Assembly: GCF_007748175.1 (NCBI RefSeq)
Contig: NZ_CP037422.1
Location: 1,776,528-1,840,527 of the forward strand
Length of the DNA stretch: 64,000 nucleotides
Direction: 5' to 3'
Source of the DNA: Gimesia aquarii
GTDB taxonomy: Bacteria; Planctomycetota; Planctomycetia; Planctomycetales; Planctomycetaceae
The translations under genes and the position numbers were made by a program. Below the pieces are notes generated by a model. It was not told the origin of the DNA and made no database searches. It saw only the letters and a program-made list of their open reading frames with translations. Below are positions 44,987-53,540 of the stretch, in pieces. The stretch's first letter is position 1; each line of letters begins with the position of its first letter.

Positions 44987-45556
44987 TTACCACCATACCG
45001 GTTCTGCAAACAAGTCCTTTAACTTCATAGCAAATCCAGGCAATACTGTGCCTCCAGTCATTTTTCCATTAATATCAATCACCTGGCTCTCACTTCCAGC
45101 CACATATTCGAGAACTTCCTGCTTGGGGGGATCGATCACCCAAATCAGGTCAACACCCCATTGAACATAGTCATTGACATGGTCACTCATTAACTGACGC
45201 CGCTGATGAGTTGATGCAATTTCCACAATCACCGTGGGTTTTCGCTCTGAAATGACTTTGTCAGTCTCTTCAAATCGATTCCCACTGTTAAAAATAGCAG
45301 CCGGTGGAAAACGTACTGTATCGGGTCCGCGATTGACCAGCAGCCCTAACTCAAAGCAAGCGTACCCTTGATCGACTTGATGCAAATAGAGAGAGAGCAC
45401 TTTCGACAAATTAAGCACAATCGTCCCATGTTCAATATCGGGAGGGTCCAGCGTTACAATTTTTCCCTGGACGAGCTCAGTCCAGCGACCTGCATCAGGC
45501 AATTCAAGCCGGGCTTCTAAAAATTGTTCGGCGGTGTAAATTGGTGATTCAGCCAT
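44987..45556 (-). CDS. Uma2/DUF820 family protein, nuclease residues apparently lost
   Basis: A 189-residue Uma2-family protein (PD-(D/E)XK superfamily, very numerous in planctomycetes and cyanobacteria). Seen: LPDAGRWTELVQGKIVTLDP, IEHGTIVLNLSKVLSLYLH, and IVEIASTHQRR ... GVDLIWVIDPPKQEV, the typical end of the domain. The usual RxPD acid motif is here RFPP (87-90, P90 for Asp), and the conserved lysine of the xKVxxY element aligns with His (DHVNDY). The fold therefore seems kept but the nuclease site looks broken, although the aligned glutamate E117 remains. The ATG chosen here has GGGAGAG just upstream and drops five leading codons. Confidence 0.82.
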   Translation of the reverse strand: MAESPIYTAEQFLEARLELPDAGRWTELVQGKIVTLDPPDIEHGTIVLNLSKVLSLYLHQVDQGYACFELGLLVNRGPDTVRFPPAAIFNSGNRFEETDKVISERKPTVIVEIASTHQRRQLMSDHVNDYVQWGVDLIWVIDPPKQEVLEYVAGSESQVIDINGKMTGGTVLPGFAMKLKDLFAEPVWW

Positions 45557-45718
45557 CCACTCTCCCATCAACGTACACTTATATTAATTTAAAACCGCCC
45601 TAAAGCAGGTTTTGTTAACACTCCTTTATTTTTCCATGCAAACATCATAGCATACAGCCGGTTCGCTCGTCAGTCTCATCCGATGTTTCCCTCCAGCAAT
45701 CACAATTGATTTACTGCC

Positions 45719-46210
45719 ATGAAAATTCGCCCCTACCATCCAGATGATCTCGCGGTATTGAAAGAAATCACCGTGGAAGCGTTTCAAGGTGTTTCCATAG
45801 ACCATGGTATCGAAAAAGAATTTGGAATCATTAACGACCATGACTGGAAATGGCGAAAAGCACGGCATGTGGAAGCAGACGCCTGCCGCGAACCGGAAGG
45901 CATCTTCGTTGCAGAATGGGAAGGGAAAATCGTCGGATATATCTCGACGTGGCATGACCCCGAAGAGAGTATTGGCTATATTCCTAATATGGCGTTTGTT
46001 CCCGAATGCCGCGGGCAGGGCATGGGACGTAAGCTGCTTGAATTCGCGCTCGATCATTTTCGCAAGTTAAATCTTTCGCTTGCGAAAATCGAAACACTGG
46101 AACAAAACGCAATTGGCAACCACCTTTATACATCACTTGGTTTCAAAGAAATCGTCAAGCAGGTTCACTTCGTGGCCCCGCTTTCAACATCTTCCACAGA
46201 TGAAAATTAG
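45719..46210 (+). CDS. GNAT-family N-acetyltransferase
   Basis: A 163-residue GNAT protein. The N-terminal strand MKIRPYHPDDLAVLKEIT, the central beta strand KIVGYISTWHD and the acetyl-CoA binding motif YIPNMAFVPECRGQGMGRKL (RGQGMG, Q/R-x-x-G-x-G/A) are clear. The C-terminal KIETLEQNAIGNHLYTSLGFK is the usual GNAT end. It moves an acetyl group from acetyl-CoA to an amine; the substrate cannot be told. It is the only plus-strand gene between two minus-strand genes and has no close partner. Confidence 0.93.
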   Translation: MKIRPYHPDDLAVLKEITVEAFQGVSIDHGIEKEFGIINDHDWKWRKARHVEADACREPEGIFVAEWEGKIVGYISTWHDPEESIGYIPNMAFVPECRGQGMGRKLLEFALDHFRKLNLSLAKIETLEQNAIGNHLYTSLGFKEIVKQVHFVAPLSTSSTDEN

Positions 46211-46253
46211 TCTTTTACCAATTGAACTCGCTGATTAAGATTCTGCGATACAC

Positions 46254-46754
46254 TTAACGTTTCGCCATTGATTTCACTCTGAAATCTAAAGCTTCATTCC
46301 CAGTCGGGCTGATATCCGCAGTAAATGATGTTGTATTTGCATTAGTGAACTTCACAGGAATCGTTTCTTTGGCACCAACATTCATGGGTCCCTCTTCCGA
46401 ATTCCGAGAATCCCACACCGAACCATTTTCCAGTAAAAAGCGACTGAATGTAACACGATATTTACCTGGTTTGACACCTGGAAAATCTTCAGGCTTTATA
46501 TTGGAACCTCCTGGTGGTGACATCATATGATACTTTCCTGTCTCGTCGGTAACCCCAATCGCAAACCGCCCAGCCCCAGTCTCTTCAGGTGTGAAAGTAA
46601 TTTGAGTCCCTTCCACCGGTTTATCATCAATGTTGATGATCCCTTTCACTGGGACAAGACCTTCCTTGAACTTTGCGATATCCTGTCCACCGCTACAACC
46701 GGTGAAAGTCATGAAACTCAAAATTACGATCCAGATAAGTTGATTAATATACAT
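46254..46754 (-). CDS. Lipoprotein of the planctomycete carboxypeptidase-regulatory-like type
   Basis: A 166-residue protein from the ATG for MYINQLIWIV; an ORF starting 22 codons earlier has no signal-like N-terminus. The lipobox is FTGC, giving a lipidated cysteine. The mature part is a transthyretin-like/carboxypeptidase-regulatory beta fold: VKGIINIDDKPVEGTQITFT, GRFAIGVTDETGKYHM and PGKYRVTFSRF. Proteins like this occur directly downstream of DUF1559 genes in planctomycetes, as here (about 180-base gap on the same strand). The exact role is unknown; an assembly or matrix role with the DUF1559 partner is inferred from pairing. Confidence 0.85.
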   Translation of the reverse strand: MYINQLIWIVILSFMTFTGCSGGQDIAKFKEGLVPVKGIINIDDKPVEGTQITFTPEETGAGRFAIGVTDETGKYHMMSPPGGSNIKPEDFPGVKPGKYRVTFSRFLLENGSVWDSRNSEEGPMNVGAKETIPVKFTNANTTSFTADISPTGNEALDFRVKSMAKR

Positions 46755-46934
46755 TTGATAAATCTCTTTTTGATGGTGTATTTGAATAAGTAGAGGTGAA
46801 ACGGTGATTCGGAATTTCATGAAATGTTAAAATCACAAAGCTAACCTTCGCCGGATCAATCTGAAATTGATCCGGCGGAAAGTAAAATACTCAGTGTTGT
46901 TGCCTTCAATTCGCACTTCCTGAAGGACTTAGGT

Positions 46935-47948
46935 TTAAAACTCGCCTACAACCTGCCCATCGGAAATGCGGGCCAGATTTAGGACCAGAGTCCGGTCCAG
47001 ATTCTCACTCAGGAAACGAACAGCGCCATCTCCCAGCAGAAAATGTGCCCCCCCTTCGTGGTAGCTTCCCGCGTAACTCCAACTGGCGAGTTTTGGTGAT
47101 CTATCGACTCCAGAATAAATATGGTTGTTAATTCCGAAATGGGGATCAATACCAGCCTGTAACCACCCCCGGTAACCCCAGGGTGCAGCGCTTCCATTGT
47201 AAACATCGTATTTTGTTTCACCCATCGCCAGGGTATTACTCGACCCATCGATGATGTCAGCAAGAGAACAATAGCTGTTGTCACCAAACATTCTACGATT
47301 CGTGAACGCAGTCAAAGCGGAAGTTCGCCAATCATTGCAATTTGCATGTCTGTAGTTCGCATACACAATGAAATCGTAGTTGGTCTTTCGACCGACTACG
47401 CCACTGGCAGCTCTGTACGTCGGAGTGTCTGCTGTAAGCTCCTCGGTCTTAGGTTGCGAAGGACAATGCAATACGTCGATTTTTGTTTGATGAAGTGCGC
47501 CGTTTCCATTAGTGGCCGGGTTACCTAAGACAGTTTGTGAACAACTACCCGAAGGCCCCGTTTGTGCCGAGTAGCCTGGTGTTGAAGCAACTGCTTCTCC
47601 CATCGCAGAGTTAAAGTTGTATTGGTTGTAGAGGGCAGTTTGATCAATAAAGGGAAGTAGCATCAGCAAACCGTTTGTATTCATCACCAGACAGTTACCA
47701 TGCCCAGGCGCAGTATAGGCGGTGCCACAAACTCCTTTGTTATAAACGGAAGCTGGAAAAACACGATGTGTATCATGGTAATTATGTAAGGCTAATCCCA
47801 TTTGCTTCAAATTATTTTTACAAGTGCTGCGTCTGGCTGCTTCACGCGCCTGCTGAACAGCCGGAAGCAGTAAAGCGATCAAAATTGCGATGATTGCAAT
47901 CACCACTAACAGTTCAATGAGTGTAAATCCACGACGGTTACTTTTCAT
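46935..47948 (-). CDS. DUF1559 pseudopilin-like protein
   Basis: A 337-residue protein with a type IV prepilin/pseudopilin N-terminus: [20 protein letters not shown], cleavable before Phe, then the DUF1559 conserved [18 protein letters not shown] and [20 protein letters not shown]. Near the C-terminus is [20 protein letters not shown], the H-x-G-G-x-x-F-x-x-x-D-G motif of the family. DUF1559 proteins are extremely numerous in planctomycetes and presumably form pilin-like or surface structures after processing by a prepilin peptidase. The partner lipoprotein follows. Length normal. Confidence 0.95.
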   Translation of the reverse strand: MKSNRRGFTLIELLVVIAIIAILIALLLPAVQQAREAARRSTCKNNLKQMGLALHNYHDTHRVFPASVYNKGVCGTAYTAPGHGNCLVMNTNGLLMLLPFIDQTALYNQYNFNSAMGEAVASTPGYSAQTGPSGSCSQTVLGNPATNGNGALHQTKIDVLHCPSQPKTEELTADTPTYRAASGVVGRKTNYDFIVYANYRHANCNDWRTSALTAFTNRRMFGDNSYCSLADIIDGSSNTLAMGETKYDVYNGSAAPWGYRGWLQAGIDPHFGINNHIYSGVDRSPKLASWSYAGSYHEGGAHFLLGDGAVRFLSENLDRTLVLNLARISDGQVVGEF

Positions 47949-48604
47949 GGTCTTCTCCTGTGGTAGAAAGTTATGAAACAGAATTTAAAAATTCCAACCC
48001 ATCAGCCGGAAGCAATACATCACCACGAGAATCTAAAGCTTAGAAAGCCGTATGAAATACCACGGGGGCATATTCGAACGCTCAATTAATTAAGGTTAGA
48101 TATTAATTTAATTAACAAACTTATGATATTTACTGGACATTAACGTGTCAAAAACAAAATGATTATTATGTTAATATTATCAAAATATTTCAGACCACGA
48201 TTCGACCAGAAATGCCTTAGTTCGCTTCATGAATTGCTGTGTTTCAAAAACATATTTTTTATAGACAAGTACGCGCAAACTCTGATGAAATAGGAGAGTT
48301 TCTTTTTGTTCATACCTACTAAAGGTACACATTTACCCTTAAAACACTCGGTATCTAATACTCGTATCTCAGATAAGTGTCACAGATAAATTGTTTAAAA
48401 CTCTGAGTGAGAAGAGAGATAGATTGAATGCGTATATCCCGCCCCCAAAACCAATTGGATTCGCTGTTGATTCTGAAAAGACCAACCGCTAAAACCAATT
48501 CTGTAAGAGACAACGTCCCCCTGATTACTTTCTGCGATTACCTTTGTGCGAGAACAGAACAAGGTCTTGGTTCAATTTATTACTTTCAGTCAGGTTCATA
48601 GCAA
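47949..48604. other. Intergenic, 656 bases, AT-rich
   Basis: Divergent promoter region between the DUF1559 gene and rfbD. A 57-codon frame (48428-48601) ends just before rfbD but I do not call it. No RNA gene or T-run hairpin was recognised. Confidence 0.35.
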
Positions 48605-49459
48605 ATGCGCATCACTGTCATCGGCTCTCAAGGACAACTGGGATGCGATCTGATGTCGACTCTGAGTTCAGATAGACATCAACTCACAGGTCTGACACAT
48701 CAACAAATAACAATTGAAGATGCTGACAGTGTGGAATCTGCCCTTACCGAGAGTCAGCCCGAACTGATAATCAATACGGCCGCCTATAACAAAGTCGATC
48801 AGGCAGAATCAACTCCGGAAGTGGCCTTTGCTACGAATGCACTGGGTCCGCGTAATCTGGCATTGTATTGCCAGAAACACAAAATCCGGTTAGTGCATAT
48901 CAGCACTGATTATGTGTTTGGGTTCGATTCAACACGCAAGTCAGCATATCGTGAAACGGATCTGCCCGGTCCCATAAGTGTCTACGGACAAAGTAAATTA
49001 GCGGGTGAATACTTTGTACGTGCGATTTGCGCTCAACATTTTGTGATCCGTACTTGCGGGCTCTATGGAACAGCGGGTAAATCTGGAAATGGCAATTTCG
49101 TCGAAACCATGTTACGCCTGGGTCAGGAACGAGATGAACTCTCTATCATTAACGATCAATATTGCACGCCCACGTCCACTCTTGATCTATCAGCGGCAAT
49201 CAAAAATCTGATTCAGACTGATCGCTTGGGCTTATACCATGTCACTAACGAGGGTCAAACCACCTGGTTCGAATTCGCTCAAACCATTTTCGATTTCGCC
49301 GGACTAACTGTGAAAATGAACCCCATCTTAACGGAACAATATAACGCGCCCGCTGAACGCCCTCGATTCAGCGTGCTGGATTGTGCTCAGTTCAAAAAAG
49401 TAACTGGCTTTTCACTTCCGCATTGGAAAGAGGCTTTGCAAACCTATTTGGAATCATAG
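48605..49459 (+). CDS. rfbD: dTDP-4-dehydrorhamnose reductase
   Basis: A 284-residue short-chain-type reductase of the RfbD/RmlD family. The N-terminal GSQGQLGCDLM (GxxGxxG) binds NAD(P)H, NTAAYNKVDQAE is the family strand, and the catalytic pair is in ISTDYVFGF and SVYGQSKLAGE (YxxxK). It reduces dTDP-4-dehydro-L-rhamnose to dTDP-L-rhamnose for cell-surface polysaccharide. No other rhamnose-biosynthesis genes (rfbA, B, C) lie next to it, so the pathway is dispersed. No Shine-Dalgarno is visible before the ATG. Confidence 0.93.
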   Translation: MRITVIGSQGQLGCDLMSTLSSDRHQLTGLTHQQITIEDADSVESALTESQPELIINTAAYNKVDQAESTPEVAFATNALGPRNLALYCQKHKIRLVHISTDYVFGFDSTRKSAYRETDLPGPISVYGQSKLAGEYFVRAICAQHFVIRTCGLYGTAGKSGNGNFVETMLRLGQERDELSIINDQYCTPTSTLDLSAAIKNLIQTDRLGLYHVTNEGQTTWFEFAQTIFDFAGLTVKMNPILTEQYNAPAERPRFSVLDCAQFKKVTGFSLPHWKEALQTYLES

Positions 49460-49778
49460 TTTTTTATATCGCCATAAGCATTTATATGAAAACGACTTAT
49501 AAGCGAATAACTATCAGGCAAAAATGATGATACAGTAGAAAAGTCACTTGGATTATTCTGTGATTTCAACGTTTCACCTCTTTGGTCTCGGACATTCACA
49601 ATTCAAAATGAGGAAACCATTGCAGCTGAGATTTTGGTTTGATACACTCCCTTTCCGGCATGGAGTGAATTTACCGAAGTCTCTGCATAATCAGAGCTTT
49701 ACTCCGTTGACATTCCATGCAAAAATCAGCATAAAGAGTTCTTGATGGCCCACTCAATCTGTGGATCACTTAAGACTT

Positions 49779-49867
49779 GGAGAGATGGCAGAGAGGCCGA
49801 ATGCGCCGGTTTGCTAAACCGGTGAGCCGTGTAAACGGTTCCACGGGTTCGAATCCCGTTCTCTCCG
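49779..49867 (+). tRNA. tRNA-Ser(GCT)
   Basis: An 89-base cloverleaf with a 7-bp acceptor stem (GGAGAGA / TCTCTCC), discriminator G, and a T-arm CGGGTTCGAATCCCG. The anticodon stem CCGGT/ACCGG encloses loop TTGCTAA, giving anticodon GCT (49813-49815) for AGC/AGU serine. The long variable arm is the class II type expected for serine. CCA is not encoded. Confidence 0.96.
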
Positions 49868-49877
49868 TATTTTCATA

Positions 49878-49926
49878 AGCCACTTCTTTCAAGTTCATAA
49901 TATTACTTGAGAGAAGTGGCTCTTTT
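49878..49926 (+). terminator. Hairpin terminator after the tRNA
   Basis: A 16-bp inverted repeat, AGCCACTTCTTTCAAG against CTTGAGAGAAGTGGCT with one G-U type mismatch, separated by 12 bases and followed by CTTTTC. It begins 10 bases after the tRNA and is a good end for its transcript. The T run is short. Confidence 0.7.
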
Positions 49927-50248
49927 CATTTCCAGCATGAAAACAAAACTGTTTGCTTGTGAACGCAATCTCAATCACAAAGTATTGATCCCCCATTCCC
50001 CTTGTTTCTGTGGTGATTCGCAACGATCACTATCTCCGAACATCTCCCATCTTTTCTCACAATTAGCTCGATTTGCGTTTTAGGATGCGATATATTAAGA
50101 AAAGTTTATATATTTGAGATAAATTCACCCACCTTGATCTGCAACCAAAAAATGATGGGGTCTATTTTCCATTATTCACTGCTTGCTAGCCAAAATTTTT
50201 GATAAATCATTCCTCAAGCATCTTGAATTACCTCTAAGGAGAATTTTG
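49927..50248. other. Intergenic, 322 bases
   Basis: Upstream of the Gfo/Idh/MocA gene, between it and the tRNA terminator. Apart from the expected promoter I recognise nothing. Confidence 0.3.
50236..50241 (+). promoter_or_regulatory. Ribosome binding site deciding the Gfo/Idh/MocA start
   Basis: AAGGAG seven bases before the ATG at 50249. It places the start at MSNSVDRREF rather than at the in-frame ATG at 50183, which has no such site. Confidence 0.85.
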
Positions 50249-51556
50249 ATGTCAAATTCTGTCGACCGTCGTGAGTTTCTCAAAAAAGCGTTGATCGCAG
50301 GAACCGCTGTGCCCGCTTTAGCGACTTCCTTGCCGTTTGCTACTGCTGAAAATGAAACGAAAAAGAAGGGACCTAACGAAAAATTAAATCTGGCAACCAT
50401 CGGAGTCGCTGCCCGCGCGTATTCCAATATTAAAGGAACAAAATCAGAAAATTTTGTGGCCTTATGCGACATCGATTCAAAGCGGCTGGAAAAAGCGGCT
50501 CAAGAGTTTCCTCACGCCGATACCTATGATGACTATCGAAAAGTCTTCGATCGAAATGATCTGGACGCTGTGTTGGTGAGTACGCCCGATCATATGCATG
50601 CTCCGGCGGTCGCAGCGGCTCTGCGAAAAGGTTTGCCTGTCTATTGTGAAAAACCATTAACACACTCAGTCTATGAAGCCCGTGTACTGACCGACCTGGC
50701 AGCCAAAGCTGGTGTTGCGACTCAGATGGGGAATCAGATTCATGCCACAGATAACTATCGTACGGTAGTCGAAACGGTGCAGTCTGGTGTGATCGGCCCT
50801 GTTCGACGAGTGCATGTCTGGTTGGGTGGTGGAGTTCGTATTGAAGGCAAGAGGGCAAAGGAAAATCATCCTCCCGCACACGTTAACTATGATCAATGGA
50901 TCGGTCCCGCTCCCTTCCGTCCCTATGATGAATCTCACTTTCATTTCAATTGGCGTTACTGGTGGGACTTTGGGAATGGCCAACTCGGTGACTTTGGTTG
51001 TCACTATATGGATCTTCCCTTTTGGGCCTTAAAATTGAAGTATCCCAAAACCGTCGTCGCTGTCGGCAAAAAAGGGCATGCCGGAGAGAACGATTGCCCC
51101 AGTCAGATGCGAGTGGATTACGAATTCGGAGCGCGTGAGGACCTGCCGCCCGTGCATATGACCTGGTACCACGGTGGCTGGAAGCCCAAAGGGGCAGAAG
51201 TTTATGAAAAAGGGAGTGCCGTCTTGTTTGAAGGTGACGATGGTCGCTTACTGGCTGACTATGGAACGAATAAATTATTTATGGAAGCCGGTAAAGATGC
51301 GAATCCAGTCAAACCATTCCTGACACGACCCAAGAGCCACCACATTGAATGGCTGGACGCGATCAGAAACGGAACCCCAACCGGTAGTAACTTCGGATAC
51401 GCGGGTCCTTTGACCGAAACAGTGCTCCTGGGCAATGTCTCTTATCGAGTGGGACAAAAGAAACTGGAGTGGGATGCCGAAAATCTCAAAGTGACCAATG
51501 TTCCCGAAGCGGCCCAGTACGTCAAACGCGAATACCGCAAAGGCTGGACGCTTTAA
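50249..51556 (+). CDS. Tat-exported Gfo/Idh/MocA family oxidoreductase
   Basis: A 435-residue oxidoreductase with a twin-arginine leader: DRREFLKKALIAGTAVPALA. After it comes a Rossmann domain (LNLATIGVAARAYSNI, then VALCDIDSKRLEKAAQEF) and the family hinge VLVSTPDHMHAPAVAAALRK with GLPVYCEKPLTHSVYEARVL, in which EKP carries the catalytic lysine. The C-terminal domain has DFGNGQLGDFGCHYMDLP, the planctomycete-type DFGxGxLGDxGxHxxD signature. Members of this family are NAD(P)-dependent sugar or inositol dehydrogenases; a periplasmic location with a bound cofactor is inferred from the leader. The first glycine loop is unusual, GVAARA rather than GxGxxG. Confidence 0.93.
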   Translation: MSNSVDRREFLKKALIAGTAVPALATSLPFATAENETKKKGPNEKLNLATIGVAARAYSNIKGTKSENFVALCDIDSKRLEKAAQEFPHADTYDDYRKVFDRNDLDAVLVSTPDHMHAPAVAAALRKGLPVYCEKPLTHSVYEARVLTDLAAKAGVATQMGNQIHATDNYRTVVETVQSGVIGPVRRVHVWLGGGVRIEGKRAKENHPPAHVNYDQWIGPAPFRPYDESHFHFNWRYWWDFGNGQLGDFGCHYMDLPFWALKLKYPKTVVAVGKKGHAGENDCPSQMRVDYEFGAREDLPPVHMTWYHGGWKPKGAEVYEKGSAVLFEGDDGRLLADYGTNKLFMEAGKDANPVKPFLTRPKSHHIEWLDAIRNGTPTGSNFGYAGPLTETVLLGNVSYRVGQKKLEWDAENLKVTNVPEAAQYVKREYRKGWTL

Positions 51557-51590
51557 AAGAGGCTTAGAGAAGGTTGCTTCTCGACAAATA

Positions 51591-51636
51591 AAAACAGCCT
51601 GCTGAATTCTGTATCTTAGATTCAGCAGGCTGTTTT
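51591..51636. terminator. Bidirectional intrinsic terminator
   Basis: A perfect 17-bp inverted repeat (AAAACAGCCTGCTGAAT and ATTCAGCAGGCTGTTTT) around a 12-base loop, with the T/A ends forming the T runs on both strands. It lies between the convergent oxidoreductase and the Tyr/Pro-rich gene and can stop both. Confidence 0.9.
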
Positions 51637-51649
51637 CGTTTCAGGTCTA

Positions 51650-52015
51650 TTATCGATATCTGACCACAGACCGATAATAGGGAGAAAATAATCCTGGTCC
51701 CCGCGTTTTATAAACGACCCTGCGAGGAGAATAATAATAGGGTGTCACTGGCGCATAGTAGGTTGTAACTGGCTGTACCACAACAGGAGCGGGCTGATAA
51801 TAAACCGGAGTCACCACAGGAGCAGGCACATAAGCTGGTGCATAGTACATCGTCGTGGTTACCGGAGCAGGGACAGCATAAACTGGTGCGGGGCCTACAT
51901 AAGGAAACGGATTACGGTAACGAGTGACAATGCGCTCACCTGCTTCGGAAACATTGGACATCAGGAACAGGCTAGCGACAACGGCTACTCCTGCTAACAT
52001 TAATCGGACACGCAT
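51650..52015 (-). CDS. Secreted Tyr/Pro/Val-rich low-complexity protein
   Basis: A 121-residue protein from the ATG for MRVRLMLAGVAVVASLFLMS, with AGGAG eight bases upstream; a longer reading adds 22 unlikely codons. The leader (about 1-27, SEAGE cleavage zone) is followed by a compositionally biased body of repeated APVY/APAYVP/YYAPV/TPYYYSP units with almost no charged residues in the middle, and a basic Arg/Tyr C-terminus. It looks like a surface or extracellular-matrix protein. Function unknown; small YP-rich proteins are common in planctomycetes. It faces the convergent oxidoreductase across the bidirectional terminator. Confidence 0.8.
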   Translation of the reverse strand: MRVRLMLAGVAVVASLFLMSNVSEAGERIVTRYRNPFPYVGPAPVYAVPAPVTTTMYYAPAYVPAPVVTPVYYQPAPVVVQPVTTYYAPVTPYYYSPRRVVYKTRGPGLFSPYYRSVVRYR

Positions 52016-52413
52016 GGGACTGACTCCTAAAGAGTGGGAAATCGTATTTGGAACAAAGTGAGAGTAAGCCACTCTCAGCAATACAACTCAACCGCCAGCA
52101 ACAAGACATCCTGCCTGACCATCAGCAATGGGCTGATTCCAACTTCGACTTCCCTGCGAGTCACCAGTTTCAATATCCGCTTGGGTAAGTTGCACCGTTA
52201 ATAACGATTATACAAGGAATGCACCCTAGATCTACCGGCTAGTTAAAGTTTTTTACTAGCTGGTTCTTCAGGTTGATTGCAGCGTCATCAAGGCATTGGA
52301 GCCAAGTATTATAGTGTAGAAGCCGCTATGGTTAAAATGGACACTATCGAAATACAAATCAATGACTTGTGATAAGTACTTGTTTTCCGATGTCCGGCGG
52401 GAATTGAACCATC
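52016..52413. other. Intergenic, about 400 bases with one weak hairpin
   Basis: Contains an imperfect inverted repeat (ACCGGCTAGT at 52234 and ACTAGCTGGT ending 52264) about 150 bases downstream of the mannonate-dehydratase stop. A T run follows on neither strand, so I do not call a terminator. The promoter of the Tyr/Pro-rich gene must lie here. Confidence 0.4.
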
Positions 52414-53370
52414 TCATTCATGACTGGCTGCCTGTATGAGTCCCTGCATGTATCCAAAGGCATGTAACCGCCCCAACATGGTATAACCGGGTTCTCCTGC
52501 TTCTTCTCCCACAAATTGGGGAACGTGATCAGGACGGATCGGACCTGTAAAACCGACCTGCTGATATGCCTTGATAGCAGAGTACATATCGGTTGCCCCA
52601 TTATCGTGGAACGTTTCGACAAAATGCTCGCGCGTGCCTTTAATGTCACGGAAGTGCACATATTTGATATGTTGGCCCAGTTGATGAATCGTACCCGGGA
52701 TATCAACACCCATTTCAGCGAAGGTTCCCTGGCAAAAGCAGATTGCATTCGCTGGACTGGGTACCATTTTCATTAGCTTTTCAAAACTCTCCACGCAGTT
52801 CATGATCCGTGCTTTTCCCATAAAAGAATCAAGAGGTGGATCATCAGGGTGCATGGCCAATGTTACTTGACAGTCCTCAGCAACAGGAACCAGTTCTTCA
52901 AGGAATCGCTCCAGATTATTCCAAAGTTGCTCACTTGAAATCGTGTTTGAATCTTGCTGTGGGGTTGTTTCAGAAAGGGAGACGGCTTGCTCAGCCTGAT
53001 CGACGTCAAATCGAGTCACTAACGCACCACCCCGTTCACGTTCATCCAGTTTTGTGCGTACCCAGTCGGTTCCTGCCATAAAATTATAACAGAGAAACGG
53101 GATGCCGACCCTGTGCATATTCTGTAGCAACTGTTTCATTTCAAGAATCTCAGCATCGAAGTGCTGATTTCCCAGCTTAATGTTTTCGATGGGAAGATTT
53201 CCTTCTATCGCAGCTATCTTTAAACCAAATAATTGTACCTGTTTTTTGATAGATTCCAGCCGATCTTGCCCCTTGCCCGGATAACGGATTGTGACATGGG
53301 TGACTCCAATCTGAGAGAGTAATTGCAGGTTTTCCTCTGTGAATGGAGTGACAACAGAAGTCAGTTGCAT
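52414..53370 (-). CDS. uxuA: Mannonate dehydratase (UxuA family)
   Basis: A 318-residue TIM-barrel protein of the UxuA family. Matching features are the lysine-rich start of the barrel, AMHPDDPPLDSFMG (the HPDDPP metal-binding motif), CFCQGTFAEMGVD, HFRDIKGTREHFVETF and the C-terminal RPDHVPQF loop. The family turns D-mannonate into 2-keto-3-deoxygluconate in hexuronate catabolism. E. coli UxuA is longer (about 390), and this protein lacks part of the insert region, as many planctomycete homologues do. The start at MQLTSVVTPF was chosen because the 22 codons before it are unlike the family. No uronate-pathway neighbours; it stands alone. Confidence 0.85.
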   Translation of the reverse strand: MQLTSVVTPFTEENLQLLSQIGVTHVTIRYPGKGQDRLESIKKQVQLFGLKIAAIEGNLPIENIKLGNQHFDAEILEMKQLLQNMHRVGIPFLCYNFMAGTDWVRTKLDERERGGALVTRFDVDQAEQAVSLSETTPQQDSNTISSEQLWNNLERFLEELVPVAEDCQVTLAMHPDDPPLDSFMGKARIMNCVESFEKLMKMVPSPANAICFCQGTFAEMGVDIPGTIHQLGQHIKYVHFRDIKGTREHFVETFHDNGATDMYSAIKAYQQVGFTGPIRPDHVPQFVGEEAGEPGYTMLGRLHAFGYMQGLIQAASHE

Positions 53371-53540
53371 GTTTGTTTTCTCTTTAAATGATCTTTTTAG
53401 AATTTCTATATTTCGATCCCGACATTGATTGTTCAAACTTTGTTATCACACGAGTGATTTCCCCAAAACGACAAAAATATCAGGTTCGATCCGTTTTTAC
53501 ATCCTAATTGTCTAAAAAGCAGTTGCTCCATGAAGTAGAG

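Noticed and set aside
48428-48601. 57-codon plus-strand ORF ending just before rfbD
   Set aside because: No homology-like motif, poor composition, and a promoter is needed in this region. Treated as a chance ORF, although a leader peptide is not excluded.
52234-52264. Inverted repeat ACCGGCTAGT / ACTAGCTGGT
   Set aside because: It has a mismatch and no T run beyond the stem on either strand, and is 150 bases from the nearest stop, so it is not called a terminator.
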